From contig NZ_CP062938.1 of assembly GCF_014898155.1 (NCBI RefSeq), forward strand, positions 62,001-126,000: DNA of 64,000 nucleotides, read 5' to 3'. The notes under the pieces were generated by a model that was not told the DNA's origin, searched no databases, and saw nothing but the letters and a program-made list of their open reading frames with translations. Positions within the stretch are counted from its first letter, which is position 1; every line of letters starts with the position of its first letter. Origin of the DNA: Bifidobacterium eulemuris (GTDB lineage Bacteria; Actinomycetota; Actinomycetes; Actinomycetales; Bifidobacteriaceae). Shown in pieces: positions 17,471-26,202 of the stretch. Both the position numbers and the translations under genes were made by a program.

Positions 17471-18223
17471 TCAAGACACGCGGCGCGCGAGAAAATCGCA
17501 AATAAGCTCGGTGGCGTGATTCGCGGCATCGGGGGAGTAGGCATGTCCGGCACCCCTCAGCGTCTCCAGAGTGGCATGCGGCAACGCTTCGGCCGCTTTT
17601 CGGGAAGCGGATATCGGCACCAGGGTGTCGCCGTCTCCATGGATGATCAGCACGTCGCCTTCGTATCCCGAAATGGCGTTGAACACGTCGAAACCGTTCA
17701 CGCTGGCGAAATAGTCGCGCCCCACATCCATCAGCATGTGGAAGTAGGACTCTGGAATATCGTTCTTGTCGGGGAAGAGACGGTTCGCGTCATCCACCAG
17801 AGAGAAGGCCGGCGACGACAACACCATCGCCGCGATGTCGTCCGGTCTCGCGGAGGCCGTGAGGGCCGACACCACACCGCCTTGGCTGTATCCGAGAAGA
17901 AACAGGTTGTTACGGTCCACGTCGTCGCGTCGAAGCATGGCGTCGATCACCGCGTTCAGGTCGTCTCGCTCGGTGAAGACGGTCATGTCGAGAGTGGATC
18001 CGTCGCTTCGGCTGGACGGGCTGCCTCCGCGAAAATCAAGACACGCGACCAGGAACCCTCGTTCGGTCAACGCCTGCGCGTACCGCAATCCGCCTTGGTG
18101 GGAGCCGCCGAAACCATGCGAGTAAATCACCGACGGCAATTCGCCGTCGGCATGTTCCGGATGATGCAGTTCGACGAAAACGCGTCCGTTTCCTCCATCC
18201 ACCCATGTCTCTTCGGTCCGCAT
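17471..18223 (-). CDS. Alpha/beta hydrolase (esterase / dienelactone-hydrolase type)
   Basis: 250 residues. Oxyanion region YSHGFGGSHQGG, nucleophile elbow GYSQGG (Ser), acid HGDGDTLVP and His in RGAGHAYS complete the triad. No signal peptide. Members hydrolyse esters or thioesters; in aldehyde detoxification a similar enzyme hydrolyses S-formylglutathione, but a thiol substrate here is unproven. It has its own MerR-type promoter at 18261 and lies directly upstream of the alcohol dehydrogenase. Confidence 0.88.
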   Translation of the reverse strand: MRTEETWVDGGNGRVFVELHHPEHADGELPSVIYSHGFGGSHQGGLRYAQALTERGFLVACLDFRGGSPSSRSDGSTLDMTVFTERDDLNAVIDAMLRRDDVDRNNLFLLGYSQGGVVSALTASARPDDIAAMVLSSPAFSLVDDANRLFPDKNDIPESYFHMLMDVGRDYFASVNGFDVFNAISGYEGDVLIIHGDGDTLVPISASRKAAEALPHATLETLRGAGHAYSPDAANHATELICDFLARRVS

Positions 18224-18260
18224 GATGACTGCCTCCTCGCTGATAATCGTGTTACCGCTG

Positions 18261-18291
18261 AGTATAGGAGACGGTAGTGGCTGCCGGTCAA
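18261..18291 (-). promoter_or_regulatory. MerR-type promoter of alpha/beta hydrolase
   Basis: Minus strand TTGACC (18291-18286), a 19-bp spacer with a decayed dyad (GGCAGCCACTACCG), and TATACT (18266-18261). The -10 box is the strongest of the five sites. The start codon is 38 bp downstream. Confidence 0.78.
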
Positions 18292-18310
18292 GTCGGTGAC
18301 ACGTTGCACC

Positions 18311-18490
18311 TCAGCACTGGTAATCCGGCGCGAGCAGCGACATCAGCGCCTGGTCGTGGTGGTGGACCAGCTCGCTGTTGTCGTCGAGCAGCATGGTCGC
18401 GCCGGACTCGTGCGTATAGGGCTCCCATTCGGGCAGTCCGTCCGCGGCGGGCACGCCGGTGCACGCGAAACTCACCCACGACTGTCTGAT
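18311..18490 (-). pseudogene. Type B carboxylesterase 3' remnant
   Basis: The minus frame from about 18490 to the stop at 18311 encodes QSWVSFACTGVPAADGLPEW, then EPYTHESGATMLLDDNSELV and HHHDQALMSLL. This is the C-terminal signature of type B carboxylesterases. The upstream part has no coding homology, so about 90% of the gene is gone. The 18491-18853 stretch holds no other gene that I can support. Confidence 0.7.
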
Positions 18491-18853
18491 TGAAAACACT
18501 CTGCCATACGCGAGGTGCAAGCCTTGCGAAGGCTCACCCACGCTTGGCTCATCGGCTGGCGTGCGGATGCGTTCATGATGGCAAGACCTCGTTCCTGATT
18601 TGGATTCCCGCCAACGCGACGGAAGTATATGCGCCAAGTGTATGGACCCAGATTGCAGCTCCATAAGGCAGATATGCGGTTGTTCTATAAGAAACCTGCA
18701 TTAGGCTATTCATTATCCGCATAGCGTGATGCGAAGTTTCGCGAGACGGCAGCCGGGCGTCCGCCTTAGCATGGCAGCATCTCCCCACCGCCCGCCGTCC
18801 ATCGGCATGCCGGTGGGCCGGTCAATCCCAACGCAACTCAAAGGAGAGAGCAG

Positions 18854-19090
18854 ATGCTCAGTATCAACTGGAGCGATGTGATCAACGTGCTCACATCCGT
18901 GGCTCCGCATCTCATCGCGATCGGCATCGCGCTGATCATCGGCATCGTCGTGACGGTCGCCGTCAACACGCGCACCGTGCGGGCCACGTCCGTGCGCAAA
19001 CTGGTTCATGGCGAGACCTGGCTCGCGGTGTTGGTCGCCGTCGTTGCGAGGAGGGCGCGATTTCCGCCCCTTCCGACGAGTGAGATATGA
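18854..19090 (+). pseudogene. Truncated N-terminus of a membrane-anchored GH3-type protein
   Basis: A strong AAAGGAGAG site precedes ATG 18854. The product starts with a membrane helix (SVAPHLIAIGIALIIGIVVTVAV), a basic loop, then a second hydrophobic stretch (ETWLAVLVAVVA) that breaks off into RRARFPPLP and a stop. Bifidobacterial GH3 proteins with permuted domains, such as the one at position 2, are expected to start with such membrane segments. I infer a deletion derivative. A 78-residue membrane peptide may still be made. Confidence 0.5.
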
Positions 19091-19128
19091 TCGGCCGACC
19101 GGCCGTTGCTAGATCCGTTCTATTGCCT

Positions 19129-19175
19129 GACGTGGCGTCCGGGTTCCTCCATTCCCGGACGCCACGTCTTGTTAT
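19129..19175 (+). terminator. Strong Rho-independent type terminator
   Basis: GACGTGGCGTCCGGG (19129-19143) pairs perfectly with CCCGGACGCCACGTC (19154-19168), followed by TTGTTAT. It probably once ended the full GH3-type gene whose 5' stub remains upstream. Confidence 0.8.
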
Positions 19176-19318
19176 AGGCGATATGGTCGTGCCTCATGAT
19201 GAAGGTGCGGCCCCAAACGAAGACGCGACGAGAGGGATGTCTCCAGGCATGCGGAAAGCGGCGCTCGCCACGTTATCTCAGGGAGAATCGGGGTTATTCG
19301 TCAACCTCTGAAGGGTTC

Positions 19319-20185
19319 CTACGGACGAGCCGCCACAGCCGTGACGAACGCGTTGAGGAAGCCGGCGTCGTCGGCGCGGCACACGCAGTGGAATTCCGCC
19401 GTGGCGTCGGCGTCGGTGATTCTGACGAGTTTGCGGTCGCGGACGGGTCGCTCGTAGATGCGCAGGGACGCTTTGGTGACGAAGTACAGCAGGTCGGTGG
19501 CCTGCGCGATGGCGGTGAACGATTCGGAATCGGATTGGCGTAGCAGACGCGAGGCGGGCAGATGCTTACGGCACACATCCTCCCAGAAGCCGATGCCGTT
19601 GACCAACAGGATGTTGTAGCCGTTGAAGTCTTTGAACCGCATCTCGTCGAACCGCGCCAACGGATGGGTTTGCGGAACGGCCAGATACAACGTCTCCGTC
19701 ATCAAAGGAGTGCCGATCAGGTTCAGTTCCTCCAAAATCCCTTTGGATGGATTGTTGAGGATGACCATGCGATAGGTGCCGTCCGACACTCCTTCGAGCA
19801 TCTCGTCGTCTGATTTCATCTCGCTGGACACCGTCATATCGGGCTGCATCTGCGAAAGGATCCGCGATGCCTCCCACAGCGGGGCCGGCGCGCAGGAGGC
19901 CACGGCGATGGTATGGCGGCTGCGGTCGTATTCACGCACATGACGCATCATCTCATCATGCATGGCAAGCAGGCGGCTCGCGTATTCGACCGCCATCTCG
20001 CCGTTCTCGTTCAACGCGATGGTATTGCGGTCGCGATCGAACAGCGGCACTTTGAATTCGCTTTCCAGCCGGCGCATCGTGCGGCTGAGCGACGGCTGCG
20101 ACATATGCAGGCTGCGGGCGGCGCCGGACAGCGTTCCCTTCTTCGCGAACGCGACCAGCTGTTCGAGATCCTCCATATCCGACAT
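19319..20185 (-). CDS. LysR-family transcriptional regulator
   Basis: 288 residues from the ATG at 20185 (MSDMEDLEQL). The N-terminal winged helix (FAKKGTLSGAARSLHMSQPSLSRTMRRLE) is intact and the effector domain is full length. An in-frame ATG at 20230 exists, but it overlaps the tnpB stop and lies in IS sequence, so I reject it. The IS607-type element sits directly upstream and has replaced any native promoter and divergent target. Expression may now depend on the IS. Confidence 0.85.
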   Translation of the reverse strand: MSDMEDLEQLVAFAKKGTLSGAARSLHMSQPSLSRTMRRLESEFKVPLFDRDRNTIALNENGEMAVEYASRLLAMHDEMMRHVREYDRSRHTIAVASCAPAPLWEASRILSQMQPDMTVSSEMKSDDEMLEGVSDGTYRMVILNNPSKGILEELNLIGTPLMTETLYLAVPQTHPLARFDEMRFKDFNGYNILLVNGIGFWEDVCRKHLPASRLLRQSDSESFTAIAQATDLLYFVTKASLRIYERPVRDRKLVRITDADATAEFHCVCRADDAGFLNAFVTAVAARP

Positions 20186-20222
20186 ACCGTTGCGTGACTG
20201 TTTGTTTTCGTTGTCGAAGCAT

Positions 20223-21494
20223 TCAGTCATGCATGGCGTCGTTGCCGACGCCAGCTCCAAGTCTCACACCGCTTGCGCGGACGCTTGGTTCGCGCTTCAT
20301 CGCGGTCCGCCCGCCGGTCCGGGGGCCGGCGGGTCTTACGTCCGCTCCACGCGCGTTTAACGACCCGGTGGCACTCACCGCGTCGAGGATGTTTTTGGCC
20401 GCGTTTAGGTCGCGGTCGATGGTCAGCCCGCAGGCCTCGCACGCGTAGGTGCGCTCCTTGAGGGACAGTTTGGCTTTCACCATCCCGCACGCGGAGCAGG
20501 TCTTGCTGCTGGGGTAGAAACGGTCGACGACGTGCAATCGCGCGCCGCTTCGGGCGCATTTATACGTCAGCATGCGCCGGAATTCGGCGAAGGCGGCGTC
20601 CTCGATGGCGCGGGCCAGCTTGTGGTTGCGCGTCATGCCCTGGACGTTGAGGTCCTCGATGCAGACGTCCGAATGACCGTCGGCAAGCTTTGTGGTGAGC
20701 TTGTGCATCGCATCCGCGCGCAGATTCGCCACACGGGCATATGTCCGGGCCACCGTAACCCTCGCCTTGGCGTAACGGTTGGAGCCCCGCTTTTTGCGGC
20801 TCAGCGAGCGTTGCGCCTTGGCAAGTCTTCCGAGATTGCGCTCCAATGGTCTGGGGTTATGGACGACGGTGCCGTCGGAGATGGTCGCCAGCTCCTTGAC
20901 CCCCAGATCGACTCCGATGGGAGCGCCTTCGGGAGGGATCGACGCCGGAGGATCCGCGCGCTCCACGGTCAGGCTCGCATACCAGCGTCCCGCGCGTCGG
21001 GAGACCGTCATCCTCAACACTCTGCCGTCGCCCACGCGCTTCATGACATTCTCGAACGTGTGGACGCGTCCGATGCGAGGCAGTCTCAACGCCTTCGGAT
21101 CGTCGAGGATAAGACCGAACGAGCCTGTCGTGTACGCGAACCGCGGAGTGGTTCGGTCGCGGGATCGGAACGTCGGAAAACCAACCCTGCGCCCCTTTCT
21201 TTGGCCTTTGCGCGATCTGGTGAAGTTGCACAGGGCGTCCGCCAGTCCCGACAGGCCCGTGTTGTAGGCCTCCTTGCTGTTCTCGGCCCACCATGGCGCC
21301 AGTCGCGCCTTGTTGGCGTTCCACCAGCGGCGCAACGCGTACAGATTCCAGTCGGGAGCCTCCCCGCGCTCCAGTTGGTCCTTCACATGCGCCAAAGCCG
21401 CGTTGAACGCGAACCTCGCCGCGCCCGCATGCGAAAGCATGAGACGCTCCTGCGCGGGAGTGGGATCCAGAGCGACCTTGACCGCCTCAAGCAT
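20223..21494 (-). CDS. tnpB: TnpB RNA-guided nuclease (IS607-associated OrfB)
   Basis: 423 residues. The RuvC triad is present: Asp in PIGVDLGVKELAT, Glu in DVCIEDLNVQG and Asp in TIDRDLNAAKNI. The zinc ribbon CSACGMVKAKLS...YACEACG lies between the last two. The N-terminal OrfB_IS605-type wedge is seen (LDPTPAQERLMLSHAGAARFAFNAAL). The last 50 residues are Arg/Gly rich and probably reflect the overlapping omega RNA. TnpB cuts the empty donor site under RNA guidance and so keeps the element in place. All motifs are intact. The start overlaps the tnpA end by 8 bp. Confidence 0.92.
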   Translation of the reverse strand: MLEAVKVALDPTPAQERLMLSHAGAARFAFNAALAHVKDQLERGEAPDWNLYALRRWWNANKARLAPWWAENSKEAYNTGLSGLADALCNFTRSRKGQRKGRRVGFPTFRSRDRTTPRFAYTTGSFGLILDDPKALRLPRIGRVHTFENVMKRVGDGRVLRMTVSRRAGRWYASLTVERADPPASIPPEGAPIGVDLGVKELATISDGTVVHNPRPLERNLGRLAKAQRSLSRKKRGSNRYAKARVTVARTYARVANLRADAMHKLTTKLADGHSDVCIEDLNVQGMTRNHKLARAIEDAAFAEFRRMLTYKCARSGARLHVVDRFYPSSKTCSACGMVKAKLSLKERTYACEACGLTIDRDLNAAKNILDAVSATGSLNARGADVRPAGPRTGGRTAMKREPSVRASGVRLGAGVGNDAMHD

Positions 21495-22071
21495 CGCGCG
21501 CCGCCCGTAACGCCGCCATGGCCTTGTCCCTCGCCGCGCTGCGTCCGTACAGGCGGGCGCAGAAGGAGGTCAACACCTCGGTCATATCACGCACCAGATC
21601 GTCATCCATCTCCTTGTCGTCGACCATGATGAGTCTGCGTCCCTGGGCGCTCAAGGCGCTCTCCACCAGTCCCGCGTTCATGCGGGCAAGTCGGTCGCGA
21701 TGCTCCACGATGATCACGCCAACCTCCGGATCCGCGAGCAGTCGGTTGAGTTTGCGTCGCCTGTCGTTCATGCCCGAACCCGTCTCCGTGACCACCTCGG
21801 GATTTTCGACGCCCATGTTCAACGCGAATGCCTTCAACCGGTCGGCCTGGCGTTGCAGATCGTCCTTCTGGTCGGCCGAGGAGACGCGCGCGTAGCAGAC
21901 GGTTCGCGAACCTGCGGGAGTCCTATCCGCCTTCTCGTATTTTGGATCATGGACGATGATGTATCCCGCGTCGGTGCGCTCGAACGGCACGGGCATACGG
22001 TCCTCGCGGCACCATTTCCAGACCGTCTGGATGTTGAAGCCTTCGCGTTCCGCCCATTCCCTTGCTCTCAT
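21487..22071 (-). CDS. tnpA: IS607-family serine recombinase
   Basis: 194 residues. An N-terminal MerR-like helix-turn-helix (EWAEREGFNIQTVWKWCREDRMPVPFER) is followed by a serine resolvase domain with the nucleophile in CYARVSSADQKDDLQRQ and conserved EHRDRLARMN. This fused order is diagnostic for IS607 TnpA. It moves the element through a circular intermediate. Upstream gene of the IS operon. Confidence 0.93.
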   Translation of the reverse strand: MRAREWAEREGFNIQTVWKWCREDRMPVPFERTDAGYIIVHDPKYEKADRTPAGSRTVCYARVSSADQKDDLQRQADRLKAFALNMGVENPEVVTETGSGMNDRRRKLNRLLADPEVGVIIVEHRDRLARMNAGLVESALSAQGRRLIMVDDKEMDDDLVRDMTEVLTSFCARLYGRSAARDKAMAALRAARDA

Positions 22072-22115
22072 GTGCCAAGTATAGCAAACGGAAACAAGTC
22101 AAACCATGCAGCGAC

Positions 22116-23583
22116 GTTCGTCGTAATGTTTGAGCGCGAAATTGGATTCCGTTCGTCATAAATAATGAGCGCGAAATCCCGCGCGGCCCGCGTCGTTCGC
22201 GGGGATGCTTGCCTTATGGAAGGCAGACTGGACATGGCCACGAGAAAACGGCTGACGAACAGGTTCAAGGCGGAGTACGCCAAGGGCGACAAGAAACAGA
22301 AGGGCGAGATCCTCGACCGCCTCGAGGCCGTCGGGATGGGCAGGTCCACCGCCCGGCGGCTGCTCACGCAGGCGGAGAGGGAGAAACCCGTGAAAGGCGC
22401 GGCGCGGGGCAGGCGGCCGAAGTACGACGCGGGCGCGCAGCGGCTGCTGGAGCGCCTGTGGCTGCTCATGGGCATGCCGTGCGGCCCGTACATGAAGGCC
22501 ATGTTCGACCAGTGGATTCCCGCGCTCCTGGCGAACGGCGAGCTCGACGGCATCGACGGCGACGCGCTGGACCAGGTGCTGGCGATGAGTCCGTCGACCA
22601 TCGACCGGCGGCTCAGACCGCTCAAACAGGCCGCCATGCCGAAGGGCGCGTCGCTGACCCGGCCGGCCGCGGAGCACATGCGCAACTCGATCAGGATCCG
22701 CAAATGCACCGACGAGACAATCCGCGTTCCCGGCCTGGCCGAGGCAGACACCGTGGCCCACTGCGGGCCCAGCATGAAGGGCGAGTTCGCCCGCACCCTG
22801 ACGATGGTGGACTACGCGACGAACTGGACCGTGAACGTCACCGCCCGCAACAATGCCAAATCCAACATCAAGGCAGCGGTCGCCACCGCCCTGCCGCTCT
22901 TCCCGTTTCCCGTCACCTGCTTCGACTCCGACAACGGCGTCGAGTTCATCAACGACGAGCTCGTCGACTGGCTGCTCGAACAGGACATCGAACAGACCCG
23001 CAGCCGCCCGTACAGGAAGAACGACCAGGCCACCGTCGAGTCGCGCAACAACCACGTCGTCAGGAAATACGCGTTCCACTGGCGCTACGACACCGCGCAG
23101 CAGCGCGAGCTGCTCAACCGGCTGTGGGCGAAGACCTACGTGCTGCTGAACCTGTTCACGCCCACCCGCAAGCCCGTGCGCGTCGACCAGGGGCGCGACG
23201 GGCGCAGGAAGACCGTGTACGACGAGCCCCGCACCCCGTGGGCGCGCGTGCTGGAGCACGACGCCGCCGACCGCGCCGCCGGGGGCGGCGGATACGTCGT
23301 CGACGACGCCCGCCGCCGCATCGAGGGGATCATCGCCGCCACCAACCCCGCCCGCCTCAACCGCGAGATCGCCGTCATCCAGGACGAACTCGAACGCGTC
23401 AGCCGGGACCGCACCGAGGCGATGGCCCGCCGCGCCGGCCTGGACATGGGATACTTGGGAAAGGCGATCGAACGCATGCGCGCCGACGCCGGACAAAACG
23501 ACAAATAGATCGCAGGCACCGTTTCGCGCTCACCCATTACGACAAACGAACAACGATTACGCGCTCACTTATTAATGACGAAC
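22116..23583 (+). mobile_element. DDE-transposase insertion sequence with repeated terminal sites
   Basis: The ends are GTTCGTC (22116) and GACGAAC (23583). Each end carries two copies of a site like GTCGTAAT-N4-GAGCGCGAAA about 36-40 bp apart, at 22119 and 22152 on the left and reversed near 23528-23548 and 23565-23580 on the right. I see no clear target duplication. Length is 1468 bp. It lies back to back with the IS607-type element. Confidence 0.75.
22234..23508 (+). CDS. Integrase-core (rve) DDE transposase
   Basis: 424 residues from the ATG at 22234 after GGAAGG; ATG 22216 or a start in the terminal repeats would lengthen it. The N-terminal helical DNA-binding part (GMGRSTARRLLTQAE) precedes the integrase fold: first Asp in GLAEADTVAHCG, second in TCFDSDNGVEFIN and the Glu in DQATVESRNN. 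This resembles the ISNCY/IS481-like integrase-catalytic transposases common in bifidobacteria. The frame is complete and probably active. Confidence 0.88.
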   Translation: MATRKRLTNRFKAEYAKGDKKQKGEILDRLEAVGMGRSTARRLLTQAEREKPVKGAARGRRPKYDAGAQRLLERLWLLMGMPCGPYMKAMFDQWIPALLANGELDGIDGDALDQVLAMSPSTIDRRLRPLKQAAMPKGASLTRPAAEHMRNSIRIRKCTDETIRVPGLAEADTVAHCGPSMKGEFARTLTMVDYATNWTVNVTARNNAKSNIKAAVATALPLFPFPVTCFDSDNGVEFINDELVDWLLEQDIEQTRSRPYRKNDQATVESRNNHVVRKYAFHWRYDTAQQRELLNRLWAKTYVLLNLFTPTRKPVRVDQGRDGRRKTVYDEPRTPWARVLEHDAADRAAGGGGYVVDDARRRIEGIIAATNPARLNREIAVIQDELERVSRDRTEAMARRAGLDMGYLGKAIERMRADAGQNDK

Positions 23584-23702
23584 CTCGGCAGTATCGTCTA
23601 CAGATTCAAACCCATGACTGTACACCATGTGGACATGCCGGGCGATGCCGCCCGCCCATAGGGCCGTGTTTGCTGGTCTGATGGGTGGGTTGGTAAGCGA
23701 AG

Positions 23703-23758
23703 AGGCTTCTAGGCAAAATGGATGGTGCGTTGATTCCGTTCCGTTTTGCGAGGAAGCC
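23703..23758. repeat. Short inverted repeat resembling IS termini
   Basis: GGCTTCTAGGCAAAATGGA and, inverted, GGCTTCCTCGCAAAACGGA face each other across about 17 bp. They look like ISL3-type ends brought together by internal deletion. The surrounding 23584-24170 stretch has no intact gene. Confidence 0.5.
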
Positions 23759-23760
23759 TC

Positions 23761-24130
23761 GTGTCGAACACTACCAACGTGACCGTATCCATGGATCGCG
23801 GGTAGGCGCGCGTGCATCGGGGCGTTCGGGACGTTTCCGGCGTTGCTCTCGGTGCTGGCGGACGCGTGGGAGGAGCCGGGCGCGCGTTGGCGGACGCGTC
23901 GGACATGCTGGACCTCTCGAGTCGTGCGATCGGTCGCTCAGGGCCGCGCGGCCCGCTGTCCGAGGACGCGGGCATCTGTGCGCCCGGCGGATTCTAGTGG
24001 TGGTTGCAACGCCTGACGGTTTTCGTTGTTGGTTTAAGGCTAGTCGGCGGCGCGTGGTCCTCGCCGACGCCGCTCTTCCGAACAGCGCCACACATGGCGC
24101 CGGCGGCAGCATCGCTACCAATCCATCAGT
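23761..24130. pseudogene. IS scar region, no intact gene
   Basis: High-GC sequence with short broken frames only. The stretch around 23985-24020, read on the minus strand (CGTTGCAACCACCACTAGAA and TCCGCC), resembles an IS30-type end. I take the region to be stacked remnants of insertion sequences between the DDE element and the AKR gene. No product is assigned. Confidence 0.35.
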
Positions 24131-24170
24131 TAACTAAATACTGTGCGCCCATAGTCGCCGCCGAATTGGG

Positions 24171-25193
24171 TCAGGAGTTTTCGCGGATCCGGCTGCCGCC
24201 GAACACGTCCAAATCCATATGGTCGAGCGCTTCGTCGATGGTGCGGATCTCGTCGGCGGTGAGCGCCACCTGCGAGGCGGCGAAGTTCTCCCGCAGGCGC
24301 GCGGGTTTCCTCGATCCGGGGATGGGGATGATCCACGGCTTCTTGCACAGCATCCACGCCAGCGAGATCTGCGCGGCGGTGGCCTGCTTGTTTTGGGCCA
24401 GCCGTGTGACCAGCTCGGTGAGTCCCTGCGCTTTGCGTCGGCCCTCTTCGCCGAACTGCGGCATGGCTGCGCGATAGTCCGCCGCGTCCGTGAACTTCGT
24501 CGTGGCATCGTAGCCGTTGGTGAGGAATCCGTTGGCCATGGGGGAGAACGCCACCAATGCGACGTTCAATTCCTCCAAAGTCTCGAACAGCGACTCGTGC
24601 CAGCGGGCCATCATCGAATACCGGTTCTGCACGGCGGCCACGGGGCAGACCGCATGGGCGCGGCGTAGATAATCTTCGTCGGTTTCGGAGACGCCCCATG
24701 CCCGGATCTTGCCTTCGCGGATGAGTTCGCCCATGACCTCAGCCACCGTCTCCGGAGAGGTCTTGGGGTCGATGCGGTGCTGGTAGTAGAGGTCGATGGT
24801 TTCGACGCCCAAACGTTTCAGACTGCCTTCGACTGAACGGCGGATGGTATCCGGCGAACTGTCTGTCGTGAGCGTGCGGTCCGGAGCGATTGTGATGCCG
24901 AATTTCGTGGCGATTACGACGTCATCGCCCATGCCGCGAACCGCCTCGCCCACCAGTTCCTCGTTGTATGCCGTGCGTCCGTCGGCATCGATGCCCGTGT
25001 AGCTTTCCGCGGTGTCGAAGAACGTGTACCCCATCTCGTAGGCCTTATGCAGCACATGGACCGCTTGGTCTTGATCCATAGGAGCGCCGTAGCCGTGGGT
25101 GAATCCCATGCAGCCCAGTCCCAGTGGAGATACTTCGATTGCGGATCCGCCAAGTACCCTGTGTTGTGTGTTCCCTTCGCCCATATCCGCCAT
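24171..25193 (-). CDS. Aldo/keto reductase
   Basis: 340 residues from the ATG at 25193 with GGAAAG upstream. Tetrad: Asp/Tyr in FFDTAESYTG, Lys in IATKFGI, His in YYQHRIDP. The C-terminal cofactor segment is IPGSRKPARLRENFAAS. It belongs to the same AKR group as the genes at 7713, 30718 and 41556 and is most like 41556 ([32 protein letters not shown]). No MerR-type promoter is visible. It is downstream of the flavodoxin lipoprotein, with a hairpin between them. Confidence 0.92.
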   Translation of the reverse strand: MADMGEGNTQHRVLGGSAIEVSPLGLGCMGFTHGYGAPMDQDQAVHVLHKAYEMGYTFFDTAESYTGIDADGRTAYNEELVGEAVRGMGDDVVIATKFGITIAPDRTLTTDSSPDTIRRSVEGSLKRLGVETIDLYYQHRIDPKTSPETVAEVMGELIREGKIRAWGVSETDEDYLRRAHAVCPVAAVQNRYSMMARWHESLFETLEELNVALVAFSPMANGFLTNGYDATTKFTDAADYRAAMPQFGEEGRRKAQGLTELVTRLAQNKQATAAQISLAWMLCKKPWIIPIPGSRKPARLRENFAASQVALTADEIRTIDEALDHMDLDVFGGSRIRENS

Positions 25194-25432
25194 TCTTTCC
25201 GTTGTGTTTTCGCCGCGTTTCCGCTGTTCCGCCGGTGACACGTGGCGCAAGCGCGCTGCGCGGGCCGGCCGATTCCGTTCGTTATGGGTTCATGCTATGC
25301 GCCCGCATGCGGGCGGCGCGTGAGGCTTCGGCAAACACCCATACGCAATGCGCATAGCTCCATACGGCGGCGACATAGCGGATGGCCCTATCAGCATCGC
25401 CCTTCTTTAGCGTGGACGAGACGACACATACT

Positions 25433-25463
25433 GATGGCCCATCCACGCTGGATGGGCCGTCTC
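25433..25463. terminator. Hairpin between flavodoxin and AKR genes
   Basis: GATGGCCCATCC (25433-25444) pairs with GGATGGGCCGTC (25450-25461) with a 5-nt loop. It sits just behind the flavodoxin stop (minus strand). T-run support is weak in both directions. Confidence 0.55.
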
Positions 25464-25479
25464 TGTTACGGATTCAGGG

Positions 25480-26112
25480 TTACAGATTCAGGCTGGCGAC
25501 CCAGTTCTGGACATCCGATTCGGATGCGTTGGACGAGAAGCGCTGGCCTTCCTGCCAGTCGCCGGTGCCGGTGAGTTCGGCCAGTTGAGTGGCGCTCGAT
25601 CCGAGCCCCGAGCTGGTGGAGGTGCAGAACGGAATCACCGTCTTGCCGGTGAAGTCGTTCGCCTCGACGAAGCCGTTGACCGGCCATGCGGCGACGGCCC
25701 ACCAGATTGGATAGCCGATGAACACGGTGTCGTAGGAGTCCCAGTTGGGCACATCGGTGGTCGTCAATTCCACGTCGCGCTGGTCGGGATTGTCATGTTC
25801 GATGGAGACGCGGCTGTTGTCGTTCGTCCAGTTGAGATCGTCGTCCGTGTATGGCTCGGACGGGGTGATCACGAAGACATCGGCACCGGCGGCGTCCGCG
25901 ACGACATTCGCCACTTCCTCCGTATGGCCTTGGGCCGAGTAGTAGACCACAAGCGTCGATCCGTCGCCGCTGGTGGTGGGAGTGTCGGTGGTCATCGACA
26001 AATCGGACTGGGAAGTATCGGAATCCTGCGCGTCGGACTGCGAGGTTCCTCCGCAGGCGGCGAGACTGGCGGCGAGTACGATGCTCATGGCCGCCGCTGC
26101 GATTTTCTTCAT
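25480..26112 (-). CDS. Flavodoxin-domain lipoprotein
   Basis: 210 residues from the ATG at 26112, nine bases after AGGAGG. Lipoprotein signal with SLAAC (Cys about residue 19), an acidic Ser/Thr linker, then FMN-binding YYSAQGHTEEVANVV, WDSYDTVFIGYPIWWAVAAW and PFCTSTSSGLGSS. About 60% alike by eye to the lipoprotein at 15481. It is driven by a MerR-type promoter at 26154-26184. Surface-bound FMN carrier or quinone reductase (inference). Confidence 0.92.
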   Translation of the reverse strand: MKKIAAAAMSIVLAASLAACGGTSQSDAQDSDTSQSDLSMTTDTPTTSGDGSTLVVYYSAQGHTEEVANVVADAAGADVFVITPSEPYTDDDLNWTNDNSRVSIEHDNPDQRDVELTTTDVPNWDSYDTVFIGYPIWWAVAAWPVNGFVEANDFTGKTVIPFCTSTSSGLGSSATQLAELTGTGDWQEGQRFSSNASESDVQNWVASLNL

Positions 26113-26153
26113 GGGGTTCATCCTCCTAAAGGTCGGTTGCGGTGGATGATTCG

Positions 26154-26184
26154 ACCCTAAAATCCGGTAACCGCTACCGGTCAA
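26154..26184 (-). promoter_or_regulatory. MerR-type promoter of flavodoxin lipoprotein
   Basis: Minus strand TTGACC (26184-26179), a 19-bp spacer with GGTAGCGGTTACCGG, and TAGGGT (26159-26154). The dyad is nearly perfect. Start codon 42 bp downstream. Confidence 0.8.
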
Positions 26185-26202
26185 ATTCGCGACACGCTCT
26201 GA

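Larger units (their letters stand above)
20190..22100 (-). mobile_element. IS607-family insertion sequence (tnpA + tnpB)
   Basis: It contains a serine-recombinase TnpA and an RNA-guided nuclease TnpB in overlapping frames. IS607 elements have no inverted repeats or target duplication, so the ends are approximate. The right end must lie close to the tnpB stop (20223) and the left end close to the tnpA start (22071). A guide RNA (omega RNA) is expected to overlap the 3' end of tnpB on the minus strand. Confidence 0.8.

Noticed and set aside
22156..23496. 446-codon frame antisense to the DDE transposase
   Set aside because: Val/Ala/Gly-rich with no family; the sense frame has all catalytic residues.
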